NCBI RefSeq assembly: GCF_900996235.1
Contig: NZ_CAAJGM010000166.1
Coordinates: 1-64,000 of the forward strand
Direction: 5' to 3'
From: Paraburkholderia sp. BCC1885
GTDB lineage: Bacteria > Pseudomonadota > Gammaproteobacteria > Burkholderiales > Burkholderiaceae
DNA length: 64,000 nt
Under the pieces are notes generated by a model. That model was given only the letters and a program-made list of their open reading frames with translations, ran no database searches and was not told the origin of the DNA. Positions 8,578 through 17,210 of the stretch are shown in pieces (the stretch's first letter is position 1; each line of letters begins with the position of its first letter). The position numbers and the translations under genes were made by a program.

Positions 8578-9750
8578 ATGAATGCACCGCACGATACGCC
8601 CACGATTCCGTCGTTTCCGTCCCGTCTGCCGAACGTCGGCACCACCATTTTCACCGTGATGAGCGCGCTCGCCGCGGAAAAAGGGGCCGTGAACCTGGGC
8701 CAGGGCTTCCCGGACTTCGGCTGCGATCCGCGCATCGTCGACGCGGTGTCGCAGGCCATGCGCGACGGCCACAATCAGTACCCGCCCATGGCAGGGGCCG
8801 CGCCGCTGCGTCAGGCGATCTCCGACAAGATCGCAAGCCTGTACGGCCGCCGCTATGACGTGAACAGCGAAATCACCGTCACGGCGGGCGCGACGCAGGC
8901 GCTGCTGACGGCGATTCTCTGCACGGTGCATCCGGGCGACGAAGTCATCGTGGTCGAGCCGACCTACGACAGCTACGTGCCGTCCATCGAACTCGCGGGC
9001 GGCAAGCCGGTGTTCGTCACGCTCGACGCGCCCGACTACGCCATCCCGTTCGACAAGCTCGCCGCCGCCATTACGCCGAAAACCCGTCTGCTATTGATCA
9101 ACACGCCGCACAATCCAACCGGCACGGTTTGGCGCGCGGAAGACATGCGCAAGCTCGAAGACATCGTGCGCGGCACCAACGTGCTGATTTTGTCCGACGA
9201 AGTGTACGAGCACATGGTCTACGACGGCGCGCCGCATGAAAGCATGGCCCGTTATCCGGAACTGGCGCAGCGCAGTTTCGTGGTGTCGAGTTTCGGCAAG
9301 ACGTATCACGTGACCGGCTGGAAGGTGGGCTACGTGGCCGCGCCCGCTGCTCTCACCGCCGAATTCCGCAAAGTGCATCAGTTCAACGTGTTCACGGTGA
9401 ACACGCCGATGCAGGTCGGCATCGCGCAGTACATGCGCGACCCCGCGCCTTATCTGGATCTGCCGGCGTTCTATCAGAAGAAACGCGATTTCTTCCGCGC
9501 CGGTCTGGCGAATTCGCGCTTCAGGCTGCTGCCCTGCACGGGGACATACTTCCAGTGCGTCGATTACTCGGCTATCAGCGATCTGCCCGAAGCCGAATTC
9601 GCGCAATGGCTGACGGGTGAAATTGGCGTGGCCGCGATTCCGGTTTCGGCGTTCTATCACGAGTCGCACGAATCGGGCGTGGTGCGCTTCTGCTTTGCCA
9701 AGCAGGAAAGCACGCTCGCCACCGCGCTCGAACGGCTGGCGCGTCTCTAG
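8578..9750 (+). CDS. PLP-dependent class I/II aminotransferase (methionine aminotransferase-like)
   Basis: 390 residues of aminotransferase fold type I. The PLP lysine is K241 in SSFGKTYHVTGWK. N179 lies in NTPHNPTGT, D207/Y210 in SDEVYEH, and the carboxylate-binding Arg is near the C-terminus (VVRFCFA). The sequence is closest in feel to YbdL/kynurenine-aminotransferase-like methionine aminotransferases, which move amino groups between Met/aromatic amino acids and keto acids. The exact substrate is an inference. It is a single-gene unit that converges on the GST gene across a bidirectional terminator. Confidence 0.88.
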   Translation: MNAPHDTPTIPSFPSRLPNVGTTIFTVMSALAAEKGAVNLGQGFPDFGCDPRIVDAVSQAMRDGHNQYPPMAGAAPLRQAISDKIASLYGRRYDVNSEITVTAGATQALLTAILCTVHPGDEVIVVEPTYDSYVPSIELAGGKPVFVTLDAPDYAIPFDKLAAAITPKTRLLLINTPHNPTGTVWRAEDMRKLEDIVRGTNVLILSDEVYEHMVYDGAPHESMARYPELAQRSFVVSSFGKTYHVTGWKVGYVAAPAALTAEFRKVHQFNVFTVNTPMQVGIAQYMRDPAPYLDLPAFYQKKRDFFRAGLANSRFRLLPCTGTYFQCVDYSAISDLPEAEFAQWLTGEIGVAAIPVSAFYHESHESGVVRFCFAKQESTLATALERLARL

Positions 9751-9800
9751 GATGACGCCCGCGATGCCGCGAACGAACCTGCGTTCTGCGCCATCGCATC

Positions 9801-9835
9801 GAGCCGCGGCGCGCATGGCGGGCGCGCCGCGGCTC
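9801..9835. terminator. Bidirectional terminator between convergent genes
   Basis: Perfect 14-bp stem, GAGCCGCGGCGCGC (9801-9814) and its complement (9822-9835), with loop ATGGCGG and a short TTGT tail on the plus side. It lies between the convergent aminotransferase and GST genes. Confidence 0.75.
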
Positions 9836-9877
9836 TTGTCCGGCCACTCATGTCATGTGCCGTGCCGCCTCGGCTTC

Positions 9878-10531
9878 TCACTGCTTGCTCGCTGCCGCCG
9901 CCGCGCTGTATGCCTTGCGGTCCGCCGTCACGCGCTGCGCCGCCGGCCGCTCGTTCAGCAGCTTCACGTAACGCTTCCAGTCCATGCCGGCGTCGAGCAG
10001 AAAATCGCGGCCGTAGATGATCTGCGTGGTCATGCCGACGAGCGGCAGATTCACGTAAGCCGCCGCGTCGGCCACGCCGAATTCCGCGCCGCGCAGATAC
10101 GGCCCGAACTGCGCGAGCCGCGCGAAGCCGGCTACATGACGCGTCAGCAGCTTTTCGACGTGTGCCCTGGTCGCGTCGCTCACCGTGCCGCCGAAAAAGG
10201 CTTCCTTGTACAAAGGGCGCACGACCAGTTCCAGATGCAGGTCGAGGAACGTGATCAGTTCGCGCTGCTTCGCGGCCTCCCATGGGTCGGCCGGAAAAAT
10301 GACCTTGTCGGGAAAGCGCGCATGCAGATATTCGATGATCGCCTGCGACTCGCACAGGTCGCCATGTTCAGTCCGGATAAACGGCACCTTGCCGAGCGGC
10401 GAATGCACCAGCAGCGCTTCCTCCTGGCTCATCATCACAAACTCTTCCTCGAACGGAATGCCGTATTCGAGCAGTACGAACTTGACCTTGTTGTAGTAGT
10501 TGGACAGTGCGAAGCCGCACAGCTTGATCAT
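9878..10531 (-). CDS. Glutathione S-transferase family protein
   Basis: 217 residues with an N-terminal thioredoxin-like domain (1-80: IKLCGFALSNYYNKVK, cis-Pro region GKVPFI, and the glutathione gamma-Glu site ESQAIIEYL at about 63-71) and a helical C-terminal domain. Catalysis in such GSTs uses an N-terminal Ser, Tyr or Cys; S9 and Y11/Y12 are candidates. The substrate is unknown. It is divergent from the acyl-CoA catabolism operon, which may point to shared control, but that is inference. Confidence 0.88.
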   Translation of the reverse strand: MIKLCGFALSNYYNKVKFVLLEYGIPFEEEFVMMSQEEALLVHSPLGKVPFIRTEHGDLCESQAIIEYLHARFPDKVIFPADPWEAAKQRELITFLDLHLELVVRPLYKEAFFGGTVSDATRAHVEKLLTRHVAGFARLAQFGPYLRGAEFGVADAAAYVNLPLVGMTTQIIYGRDFLLDAGMDWKRYVKLLNERPAAQRVTADRKAYSAAAAASKQ

Positions 10532-10618
10532 CGGATGTCTCCATCTGGCAGGTGTGACGGGTGGGTCGAGCCGCTTATGACGACGCCGGCGGCCGGTGAA
10601 TCAATCATCCAGTAAATT

Positions 10619-10630
10619 GCACGAGCGTGC
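10619..10630. promoter_or_regulatory. Palindrome in the GST / hydroxyacyl-CoA dehydrogenase divergent region
   Basis: GCACGAGCGTGC is a perfect 5+2+5 palindrome (GCACG-AG-CGTGC), 16 bases ahead of the first possible start of the dehydrogenase. Size and position suit a TetR-type operator. No regulator gene is adjacent. Confidence 0.4.
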
Positions 10631-10663
10631 TATTCTAAAATAACCATGGAGTCGAGCAACCCA

Positions 10664-12241
10664 ATGACCTCTCGCAATTACAGCATCGAGACTATCGGCA
10701 TTGTCGGCACAGGCGCAATGGGGCGCGGCATTGCGCAGATCGCGTCGCTCGCGGGGCTGACAGTACGCCTGTTCGACACCAACCCGGCCGCAGTGGGCGC
10801 GGCGCGCGACTATCTCGCCGACACGTTCGCCAAACTCACGGCCAAAGGCAAGCTCGACCAGGCTCGTTCGCTGGCGGCGCTGGCCAATGTCAGCGGTGCG
10901 CAGGCGATCGGCGATCTGGTGGACTGCGATCTCGTGATCGAAGCGATCGTCGAAAAGCTCGAGGTGAAGCGCACGTTATTTCGCGAACTCGAAACCGTCG
11001 TCAGCGACCGCTGCGTTCTGGCGTCGAACACCTCGTCGCTGTCGATCACCGCGATTGCCGCCGGCTGCTCCGATCCATCGCGCGTGGTCGGCTATCACTT
11101 CTTTAACCCGGTGCCGCTGATGAGAGTCGTCGAAGTGATCGACGGCCTGCGCAGCGACCCCTCCGCGGGCGATGCGCTGATGGACCTCGCGCGCCGCATG
11201 GGGCACACGCCGGTGCGCGCGAAGGATATGCCGGGCTTCATTGTCAATCACGCCGGCCGCGGCATGAATACCGAAGGGCTGCGCATCGCGGGCGAAGGTG
11301 TCGCCAGCTTTGTCGAGATCGACCGCATCATGCGCGAGCAGGCGGGCTTTCGTCTGGGGCCGTTCGAACTGCTCGATCTGACCGCGCTCGACGTCTCGCA
11401 TCCGGTGATGGAATCGATCTATCACCAGTTCTATGAAGAGCCGCGCTTCACGCCCTCGCCGATCACCGGCACGCGTCTCGCGGGCGGCCTGATCGGCCGC
11501 AAGAGCGGCGAAGGCTTCTATCGCTACGATGACGGCAAACAGCAGGTGCCCGAAGAGGCGCCCGCTCCCACTGAACTGCCCACTCGCGCGTGGGTCAGCA
11601 GGCGTTATCCCGAAGCGCGCCAGGCCGTGGTGGAGCTCGTCGCCAAAGCAGGCGTCGCGCTCGATGAAGGCGCCACGCCCGCCGCGGACTCGCTCATCAT
11701 CGTGACGCCGTTTGGTCACGACGCGACGACCGCCGCCGTGGACGAGGCGCTCGATGCGAGCCGCACCGTCGCCGTCGACGCCTTGTTCCCGCTCGTCGCC
11801 GCACAGCGCCGGACGCTGATGACAACGCCCGCCACGACGCGCGCCGCGCGCGACACCGCGCACGCATTGCTGGCCGCCGACGGCATCCCCGTTACCGTGA
11901 TCCGCGATTCGACCGGCTTCGTCGCGCAACGCGTGGTGGCGACGATCGTCAACATTGGCTGCGATATCGCGCAGCAACAGATTGCCACGCCGCAGGACAT
12001 CGACCTCGCCGTGACGCTGGGCCTGGGTTACCCGCGCGGGCCGCTCGCGCTCGGCGACGCGCTCGGGGCAAAAACGCTGCTGACGATTCTGCGCAATATG
12101 TTCGGCGTGCTCGGCGACCCGCGCTACCGACCGTCGCCGTGGCTGGCGCGGCGCGCGCAACTCGGCATGTCGCTCACCCAGGGCGACGTCGCCGAGGCGA
12201 CAAGCATGGCAACCGACACCCACGTGGAGAACCCGTCATGA
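10664..12241 (+). CDS. 3-hydroxyacyl-CoA dehydrogenase (two C-terminal domains)
   Basis: 525 residues from ATG 10664 (an in-frame ATG at 10646 would add six). It has an N-terminal NAD-binding Rossmann domain (GIVGTGAMGRGIAQ at about 12-25), catalytic His in VVGYHFFNP, catalytic Glu region, and a duplicated 3HCDH C-terminal domain, as in PaaH-type enzymes of about 500 residues. It oxidises 3-hydroxyacyl-CoA to 3-oxoacyl-CoA with NAD+. Its stop overlaps the next start (ATGA), so it is translationally coupled to the enoyl-CoA hydratase. It is the first gene of a five-gene rightward set. Confidence 0.92.
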   Translation: MTSRNYSIETIGIVGTGAMGRGIAQIASLAGLTVRLFDTNPAAVGAARDYLADTFAKLTAKGKLDQARSLAALANVSGAQAIGDLVDCDLVIEAIVEKLEVKRTLFRELETVVSDRCVLASNTSSLSITAIAAGCSDPSRVVGYHFFNPVPLMRVVEVIDGLRSDPSAGDALMDLARRMGHTPVRAKDMPGFIVNHAGRGMNTEGLRIAGEGVASFVEIDRIMREQAGFRLGPFELLDLTALDVSHPVMESIYHQFYEEPRFTPSPITGTRLAGGLIGRKSGEGFYRYDDGKQQVPEEAPAPTELPTRAWVSRRYPEARQAVVELVAKAGVALDEGATPAADSLIIVTPFGHDATTAAVDEALDASRTVAVDALFPLVAAQRRTLMTTPATTRAARDTAHALLAADGIPVTVIRDSTGFVAQRVVATIVNIGCDIAQQQIATPQDIDLAVTLGLGYPRGPLALGDALGAKTLLTILRNMFGVLGDPRYRPSPWLARRAQLGMSLTQGDVAEATSMATDTHVENPS

Positions 12242-13026
12242 GCGCCGAGCTGCTGACCTCACGTCCGGCCGAAAGCGAATCGACGCTCGTCCTCACGTTG
12301 TCGAATCCCGGCGCGCGCAACGCGCTGCACCCCGACATGTACGCGGCGGGCATCGAAGCACTCGACAGCGCCGAGCGCGATCCGTCGATCCGCGCCATCG
12401 TCCTCACCGGCGCCGACCAATTCTTTTGCGCGGGCGGCAATCTCAATCGCCTGCTGGAGAACCGCGCGAAAGATCCCGCCGTGCAGGCGCAAAGCATCGA
12501 CCTGCTCGGCGAATGGATCGGCGCGCTGCGCTCGTCCTCGAAACCGGTGATTGCCGCCGTCGAAGGCGCGGCGGCCGGCGCCGGTTTCTCGCTGGCGCTC
12601 GCGTGCGACCTGCTGGTGGCCGCCGAAGACGCGAAGTTCGTCATGTCGTATGCGCGTGTCGGTCTCACGCCGGATGGCGGCGGTTCGTGGTTCCTCGCGC
12701 AGGCATTGCCGCGCCAGCTCGCCGCCGAAGTGCTGCTGGAAGGCAAGCCGATCGGCGCCGCGCGTCTGCACGAACTCGGCGTGGTGAACCGCCTGGCAAA
12801 GCCGGGCGCGGTGCGCGACGCCGCCGTTGCGTGGGCGGAACAACTCGGCCAGATCTCGCCGAACGCCTCCGCGCGCATCAAGACCTTGCTCGCCGCTGCC
12901 GGCACGCAGCCGCTCGCCGAGCATCTGGTGGCGGAGCGCGACCACTTCGTCGCCTCGCTGCATCACGGCGACGCGCTCGAAGGCATCACCGCATTCCTCG
13001 AAAAACGCGCCCCGAAATACAAATGA
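12238..13026 (+). CDS. Enoyl-CoA hydratase/isomerase family protein
   Basis: 262 residues of crotonase fold. Oxyanion-hole segments are visible at DQFFCAGGNL (about 60-70) and AAAGAGFSLALACD (about 107-120). It likely hydrates enoyl-CoA to feed the preceding dehydrogenase. The ATG at 12238 overlaps the stop of the upstream gene by 4 bases; in-frame sequence further upstream belongs to that gene. The active-site acid pattern is not fully clear, so an isomerase role is possible. Confidence 0.9.
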   Translation: MSAELLTSRPAESESTLVLTLSNPGARNALHPDMYAAGIEALDSAERDPSIRAIVLTGADQFFCAGGNLNRLLENRAKDPAVQAQSIDLLGEWIGALRSSSKPVIAAVEGAAAGAGFSLALACDLLVAAEDAKFVMSYARVGLTPDGGGSWFLAQALPRQLAAEVLLEGKPIGAARLHELGVVNRLAKPGAVRDAAVAWAEQLGQISPNASARIKTLLAAAGTQPLAEHLVAERDHFVASLHHGDALEGITAFLEKRAPKYK

Positions 13027-13065
13027 TCCACCCGCGAGTCACCTGAGCCAGCGAGCGAGTCCGTC

Positions 13066-13785
13066 ATGCCTGAATTCCAACTGCCGAAGCGCCGCCGCAT
13101 CTATCTGATGCGCCACGGTGACGTGACCTACTTCGACGCCACCGGCCGCGCCATCGATCCGGAAACCGTGCCGCTGAACGCCCAGGGCCGCGAACAGGCG
13201 AGCGCCGCCGGCCAGGCCTTCGCGCTGCAGCAGATCCGCTTCGACCGCGTGATCGTCAGCGGCCTGCCGCGCACGATCGAAACCGCGCAGCGCGTGCTCG
13301 CCGAAACCCATCAGCATGTCGAACTGGAGATCGAACCGGCGCTGCAGGAAATCCGCGGCGGCAAATTGAGCGCCATTCCCGCCGCCGATATCGAAGCCGC
13401 GTTCCTCAGCGCGTTCGACGGCGTGGTGCCCGAGAGCACGCGCTTTCTCGGCGGCGAGACGATTGGCGCACTGTTCGACCGCGTGCTGCCCGCAGTCGCC
13501 ACCCTGCGCGCCGACACTTCGTGGGACACCGTGCTGCTCGTCCTGCATGGCGGCGTGAATCGCGCCATCCTGTCACACGCCATCACGGCAGGCGGGCGCA
13601 CTTTTTTCGGTCATCTGTCGCAGGCCACCGGCTGCATCAACGCGCTGGATGTCGGCGCCGCGCCGCGCGACTGGGTATTGCGCACGCTCAATTACTCGCC
13701 GCCGTCGCCGCTGCATCGCGACGTGCGCCATACGACGATGGAAATGCTCTACGCCCAGTTCATTCAGTACAGGCATCCGGCGTAG
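13066..13785 (+). CDS. Histidine phosphatase family protein
   Basis: 239 residues with the RHG motif (LMRHGDV, H17), a second Arg in SGLPRTIETA (about 65-74) and the C-terminal catalytic His in LLVLHGGVNRA. This is the phosphoglycerate mutase-like branch. Its substrate is unknown. It sits 39 bases after the enoyl-CoA hydratase and 22 bases before an ACAD10/11-like phosphotransferase. Its work may therefore concern a phosphorylated acyl intermediate, or it may simply be a passenger. Confidence 0.85.
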   Translation: MPEFQLPKRRRIYLMRHGDVTYFDATGRAIDPETVPLNAQGREQASAAGQAFALQQIRFDRVIVSGLPRTIETAQRVLAETHQHVELEIEPALQEIRGGKLSAIPAADIEAAFLSAFDGVVPESTRFLGGETIGALFDRVLPAVATLRADTSWDTVLLVLHGGVNRAILSHAITAGGRTFFGHLSQATGCINALDVGAAPRDWVLRTLNYSPPSPLHRDVRHTTMEMLYAQFIQYRHPA

Positions 13786-13807
13786 TCGATACTCACAGGA
13801 GGAGACA

Positions 13808-14914
13808 ATGGGCGAAGCCACGAAGACGGGCGAACCTGAACAGAAGCCGGATTACTCCGCATTCGAAGGCACGCGCCCCGTCGCCGAGCGGCAACGCTTC
13901 GACACGGACGCGCTCGCGGCCTGGCTGACACAGCACGTCGACGGTTTCTCAGGACCGCTTGCGATGGAGCAGTTTGCCGGCGGCCAATCGAATCCCACCT
14001 TCAAACTGATCACACCCTCGCGCACTTATGTGATGCGGGCGAAGCCCGGCCCGACGGCGAGGCTGCTGCCGTCCGCGCATGCCGTTGAGCGCGAGTATCG
14101 CGTGATGCACGCGCTCGCCGGCACCGGCGTGCCCGTCGCGCAGATGCTCGCGCTGTGCGAGGACGAAAGCGTGATCGGCCGCGCGTTCTATGTGATGGAG
14201 TTCGTCGAAGGCCGGGTGTTGTGGGATCAGTCGCTGCCCGGCATGAACCCGCAAGAACGCGCGGCGATCTACGATGAAATGAATCGCGTGATCGCGGCAC
14301 TGCATAGTGTCGATGTCGCGGCCGTCGGCCTCATCGACTACGGCAAGCCCGGCAACTACTTCGCGCGACAGATCGGCCGATGGAGCAAGCAATACGTGGC
14401 GTCGGAAACCGAGCCGATCGACGCGATGCACCGGCTGATCGACTGGCTGCCGCAGCACATGCCGGACGAAACCGGCGAGCGGGTCTCGATCGTGCACGGC
14501 GACTACCGGCTCGACAACCTGATCTTCCATCCACATGAACCGCGCGTGCTGGCCGTGCTCGACTGGGAACTGTCGACGCTCGGCGATCCGCTGGCTGACT
14601 TCGCCTATCACTGCATGGCCTGGCACGTCGACCCGGTGCAGTTTCGCGGCATCGCGGGGCTCGATTGGGCCGCGCTCGGCATCCCGGACGAAGCGAAATA
14701 CGTCGAACGCTATTGCGCGCGCACGGGCTTCGAAATCCACGGCGACTGGAACTTCTATCTGGCGTACAACATGTTCCGGATTGCCGCGATCCTGCAAGGC
14801 ATCATGAAACGCGTCGTCGACGGCACCGCGGCCAGCGCACAGGCGCTCGACGCCGGCCGGCGCGCGAGGCCCATGGCGGAACTCGCCTGGCGCTACGCGC
14901 AGAAAGTGCGTTAA
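13808..14914 (+). CDS. Phosphotransferase, ACAD10/11 kinase-like (APH family)
   Basis: 368 residues of aminoglycoside-phosphotransferase fold. A nucleotide-binding N-lobe (GGQSNPTFKL at about 58-67) is followed by the Brenner catalytic loop VHGDYRLDNLIF and the metal-binding VLDWELSTLGDPLADFAY. In human ACAD10/11 and in Pseudomonas LvaA this kinase type phosphorylates the 4-hydroxyl of hydroxyacyl-CoAs. The downstream acyl-CoA dehydrogenase is of the matching ACAD11/LvaC type, which supports that reading. The start at 13808 follows GGAGGAGACA; in-frame sequence upstream overlaps the phosphatase gene and is rejected. Confidence 0.87.
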   Translation: MGEATKTGEPEQKPDYSAFEGTRPVAERQRFDTDALAAWLTQHVDGFSGPLAMEQFAGGQSNPTFKLITPSRTYVMRAKPGPTARLLPSAHAVEREYRVMHALAGTGVPVAQMLALCEDESVIGRAFYVMEFVEGRVLWDQSLPGMNPQERAAIYDEMNRVIAALHSVDVAAVGLIDYGKPGNYFARQIGRWSKQYVASETEPIDAMHRLIDWLPQHMPDETGERVSIVHGDYRLDNLIFHPHEPRVLAVLDWELSTLGDPLADFAYHCMAWHVDPVQFRGIAGLDWAALGIPDEAKYVERYCARTGFEIHGDWNFYLAYNMFRIAAILQGIMKRVVDGTAASAQALDAGRRARPMAELAWRYAQKVR

Positions 14915-14945
14915 TCGACATCCCCCGACATCCGCGAGGTCTTAG

Positions 14946-16205
14946 ATGAATTTCGACTACACCCCGAAGGTTCAGGCACTGCGCGAGAAACTGCTCGCCT
15001 TCTTCGACGAACATATTTATCCGAACGAACGCGCCTTCGCCGGGGAAATTGCCCGCAACCGCGCCAATGGAAACGCGTGGCTGCCGACCGAACTGGTCGA
15101 GCAGCTCAAGCAGAAAGCCCGCGACGCCGGCCTGTGGAATCTGTTCCTGCCCGACTCCGAACGCGGCGCCGGCTTGACCAACCTCGAATATGCGCCGCTG
15201 TGCGAGATCATGGGCCGCGTGCCCTGGGCGCCGGAGGTCTTCAACTGCAACGCGCCCGACACCGGCAACATGGAAACCATCGAGCGCTACGGCAGTCCGG
15301 ACAACAAGCGTCAGTGGCTCGAACCGCTGCTGCAAGGACAGATCCGTTCCGCCTTCCTGATGACCGAGCCGGAAGTGGCGTCATCGGATGCGACGAACAT
15401 CCAGACGCGCATCGAACGCGACGGCGACGACTACGTGATCAACGGCCACAAGTGGTGGTCGTCGGGCGCGGGCGATCCGCGTTGCAAGGTCTATATCGTG
15501 ATGGGGAAAACCGATCCGGACGCACCGCGCCACTCGCAGCAATCGATGATTCTGGTGCCCGCCGACGCCGCCGGCATCACCGTGCATCGTCCGTTGACGG
15601 TGTTCGGCTACGACGACGCGCCGCACGGCCACATGGAAATCACGCTCGAAAACGTCCGCGTGCCGGCAGCGAACATGCTGCTAGGCGAAGGACGCGGCTT
15701 CGAGATTGCGCAAGGACGGCTTGGACCGGGACGGATTCACCACTGCATGCGCCTGATCGGACTGGCAGAACGCGCGCTCGAATTGATGGCGAAACGCACG
15801 CTGCAACGCGTCGCCTTCGGCAAGCCGGTTGCCGCACAAGGCGTCACGCAGGAACGGATCGCCGAGGCGCGCTGCATGATCGAACAGGCGCGACTGTTGA
15901 CGCTCAAGACCGCTTACATGATGGACACGGTCGGCAACAAGGGCGCGCGCGGCGAGATTGCGATGATCAAGGTAGTGGCGCCAAACATGGCCTGCCAGGT
16001 GATCGACTGGGCGATGCAGGCGCACGGCGCGGCGGGTCTCAGCGAGGATTTCCCGCTCGCCTATGCCTACACGTCGGCCCGCACGCTGCGTTTTGCCGAT
16101 GGCCCGGATGAAGTGCACCGCAACGCCATCGCCAAGCTCGAACTGGCGCGGCACATGGACGCCGGCGCAGCGGCGAAGGTGGAGATGCCGATTACGCGTT
16201 CGTGA
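14946..16205 (+). CDS. Acyl-CoA dehydrogenase, ACAD10/11 (LvaC) type
   Basis: 419 residues with an N-terminal helical domain, a middle beta domain ([16 protein letters not shown] at about 138-153) and a C-terminal helical domain with [15 protein letters not shown]. Near the end it reads [17 protein letters not shown], a pattern I link with ACAD10/11 and LvaC rather than the YEGT active site of straight-chain enzymes. With the adjacent phosphotransferase this suggests removal of phosphate from 4-phosphoacyl-CoA to give an enoyl-CoA. It is the last gene of the rightward set and ends before a bidirectional terminator. Confidence 0.9.
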   Translation: MNFDYTPKVQALREKLLAFFDEHIYPNERAFAGEIARNRANGNAWLPTELVEQLKQKARDAGLWNLFLPDSERGAGLTNLEYAPLCEIMGRVPWAPEVFNCNAPDTGNMETIERYGSPDNKRQWLEPLLQGQIRSAFLMTEPEVASSDATNIQTRIERDGDDYVINGHKWWSSGAGDPRCKVYIVMGKTDPDAPRHSQQSMILVPADAAGITVHRPLTVFGYDDAPHGHMEITLENVRVPAANMLLGEGRGFEIAQGRLGPGRIHHCMRLIGLAERALELMAKRTLQRVAFGKPVAAQGVTQERIAEARCMIEQARLLTLKTAYMMDTVGNKGARGEIAMIKVVAPNMACQVIDWAMQAHGAAGLSEDFPLAYAYTSARTLRFADGPDEVHRNAIAKLELARHMDAGAAAKVEMPITRS

Positions 16206-16208
16206 TGG

Positions 16209-16246
16209 GATACGGGGCGTGAGGGAACAGCCTCATGCCCCGTATC
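16209..16246. terminator. Bidirectional terminator between convergent acyl-CoA operons
   Basis: A 16-bp stem with one G-T pair: GATACGGGGC at 16209-16218 plus TGAGG at 16220-16224, pairing with CCTCA 16231-16235 and GCCCCGTATC 16237-16246. The loop is GAACAG. There is no strong T-tract on either side, but the location is exactly between convergent stops. Confidence 0.7.
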
Positions 16247-16256
16247 ACCTGAGCGA

Positions 16257-16721
16257 CTAGAAATAATGCCGCGTGATGAATTCCGCCACGCACACCGGCC
16301 GCTCGCTACCCTGCCGTTCCAGCGTCACGTTCCACACCACCTGCACACCGGCGTCGTCCACATCGTCCACGCTGGCTACCGCAAAACGCGCGCGTACCTG
16401 TGAATCGACCGGCACCGGCGCGGTGAATCGCACGCGGTTCAGGCCGTAGTTGACGCCCATCCGCTGCTTGAGCGCGACGGTCTGCCCGAGCAAGGCGGGG
16501 ATTAGCGACAATGTCAGAAAGCCGTGCGCAATTGGCCCGCCGAACGGCGACTCGCGCCGCGCGCGTTCTGCGTCGACGTGGATCCATTGATGGTCGCCAG
16601 TTGCTTCGGCAAAGCCGTTCACGCTCGCCTGATCGATCAGCAGCCACGCGCTGACGAGCGGCGCGCCGCCCACCAGCGATCGCAGCCCCTGAGCATCGAG
16701 GCCTTCCACGTCGCGCTTCAT
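16257..16721 (-). CDS. MaoC-family dehydratase (hot-dog fold), second of a pair
   Basis: 154 residues. The hydratase-2 motif is intact in outline: FAEATGDHQWIHVD carries the catalytic Asp and His, followed by GGPIAHGFLTLSL. It probably hydrates an enoyl-CoA. Its start overlaps the end of the preceding MaoC gene by 4 bases (16718-16721), so the two may be made in equal amounts and act as a heteromer. It is the last gene of the leftward operon. Confidence 0.88.
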   Translation of the reverse strand: MKRDVEGLDAQGLRSLVGGAPLVSAWLLIDQASVNGFAEATGDHQWIHVDAERARRESPFGGPIAHGFLTLSLIPALLGQTVALKQRMGVNYGLNRVRFTAPVPVDSQVRARFAVASVDDVDDAGVQVVWNVTLERQGSERPVCVAEFITRHYF

Positions 16722-17176
16722 GCGCCGGCTCCCGGATTACGCAAACCAAACAGCGCCTTCGAGCGCACCGTGACCACGGTCTCGCCGTGCTGGTTGATGC
16801 CGGCCCATTCGGTTGAGACGATGCCGCGATCCGGCTTGCTCGACGACACGCGCTTGTCGAGCACCGAGTTCGTCATGCGGATCGTGTCGCCGACCCGCAC
16901 CGGCTTGAGCCAGCGGATGTCGTCGATACCCGGCGAGCCCATCGACGTCGATCCGGCCAGCACGTTGCGCACCAGCAGTCCCATCATCACCGAACAGGTA
17001 TGCCAGCCGCTCGCAACCAGGCCGCCGAACGACGAAGCGGCGGCCGCGGCGTCATCTATGTGAAACGGTTGCGGATCGAACCGCTCGGCGAACGCGACGA
17101 CCTCGTCGCGCGTGAACGTATGTTCGCCGCATTCCGTGACCGAGCCGACTTCCATATCTTCGAAACTCAATCCCAT
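16718..17176 (-). CDS. MaoC-family dehydratase (hot-dog fold), first of a pair
   Basis: 152 residues. Catalytic candidates Asp and His are in AERFDPQPFHIDD, followed by GGLVASGWHTCSVMM. The motif lacks the usual TGD and reads RFDPQPFH, as in many two-gene MaoC sets for bulky acyl-CoAs. It is coupled by overlap to the second MaoC gene and lies 34 bases after the small acyl-CoA dehydrogenase gene. Confidence 0.88.
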   Translation of the reverse strand: MGLSFEDMEVGSVTECGEHTFTRDEVVAFAERFDPQPFHIDDAAAAASSFGGLVASGWHTCSVMMGLLVRNVLAGSTSMGSPGIDDIRWLKPVRVGDTIRMTNSVLDKRVSSSKPDRGIVSTEWAGINQHGETVVTVRSKALFGLRNPGAGA

Positions 17177-17210
17177 CGTGACACCTCATTCGTTTGTGAC
17201 GGACGGCCGC

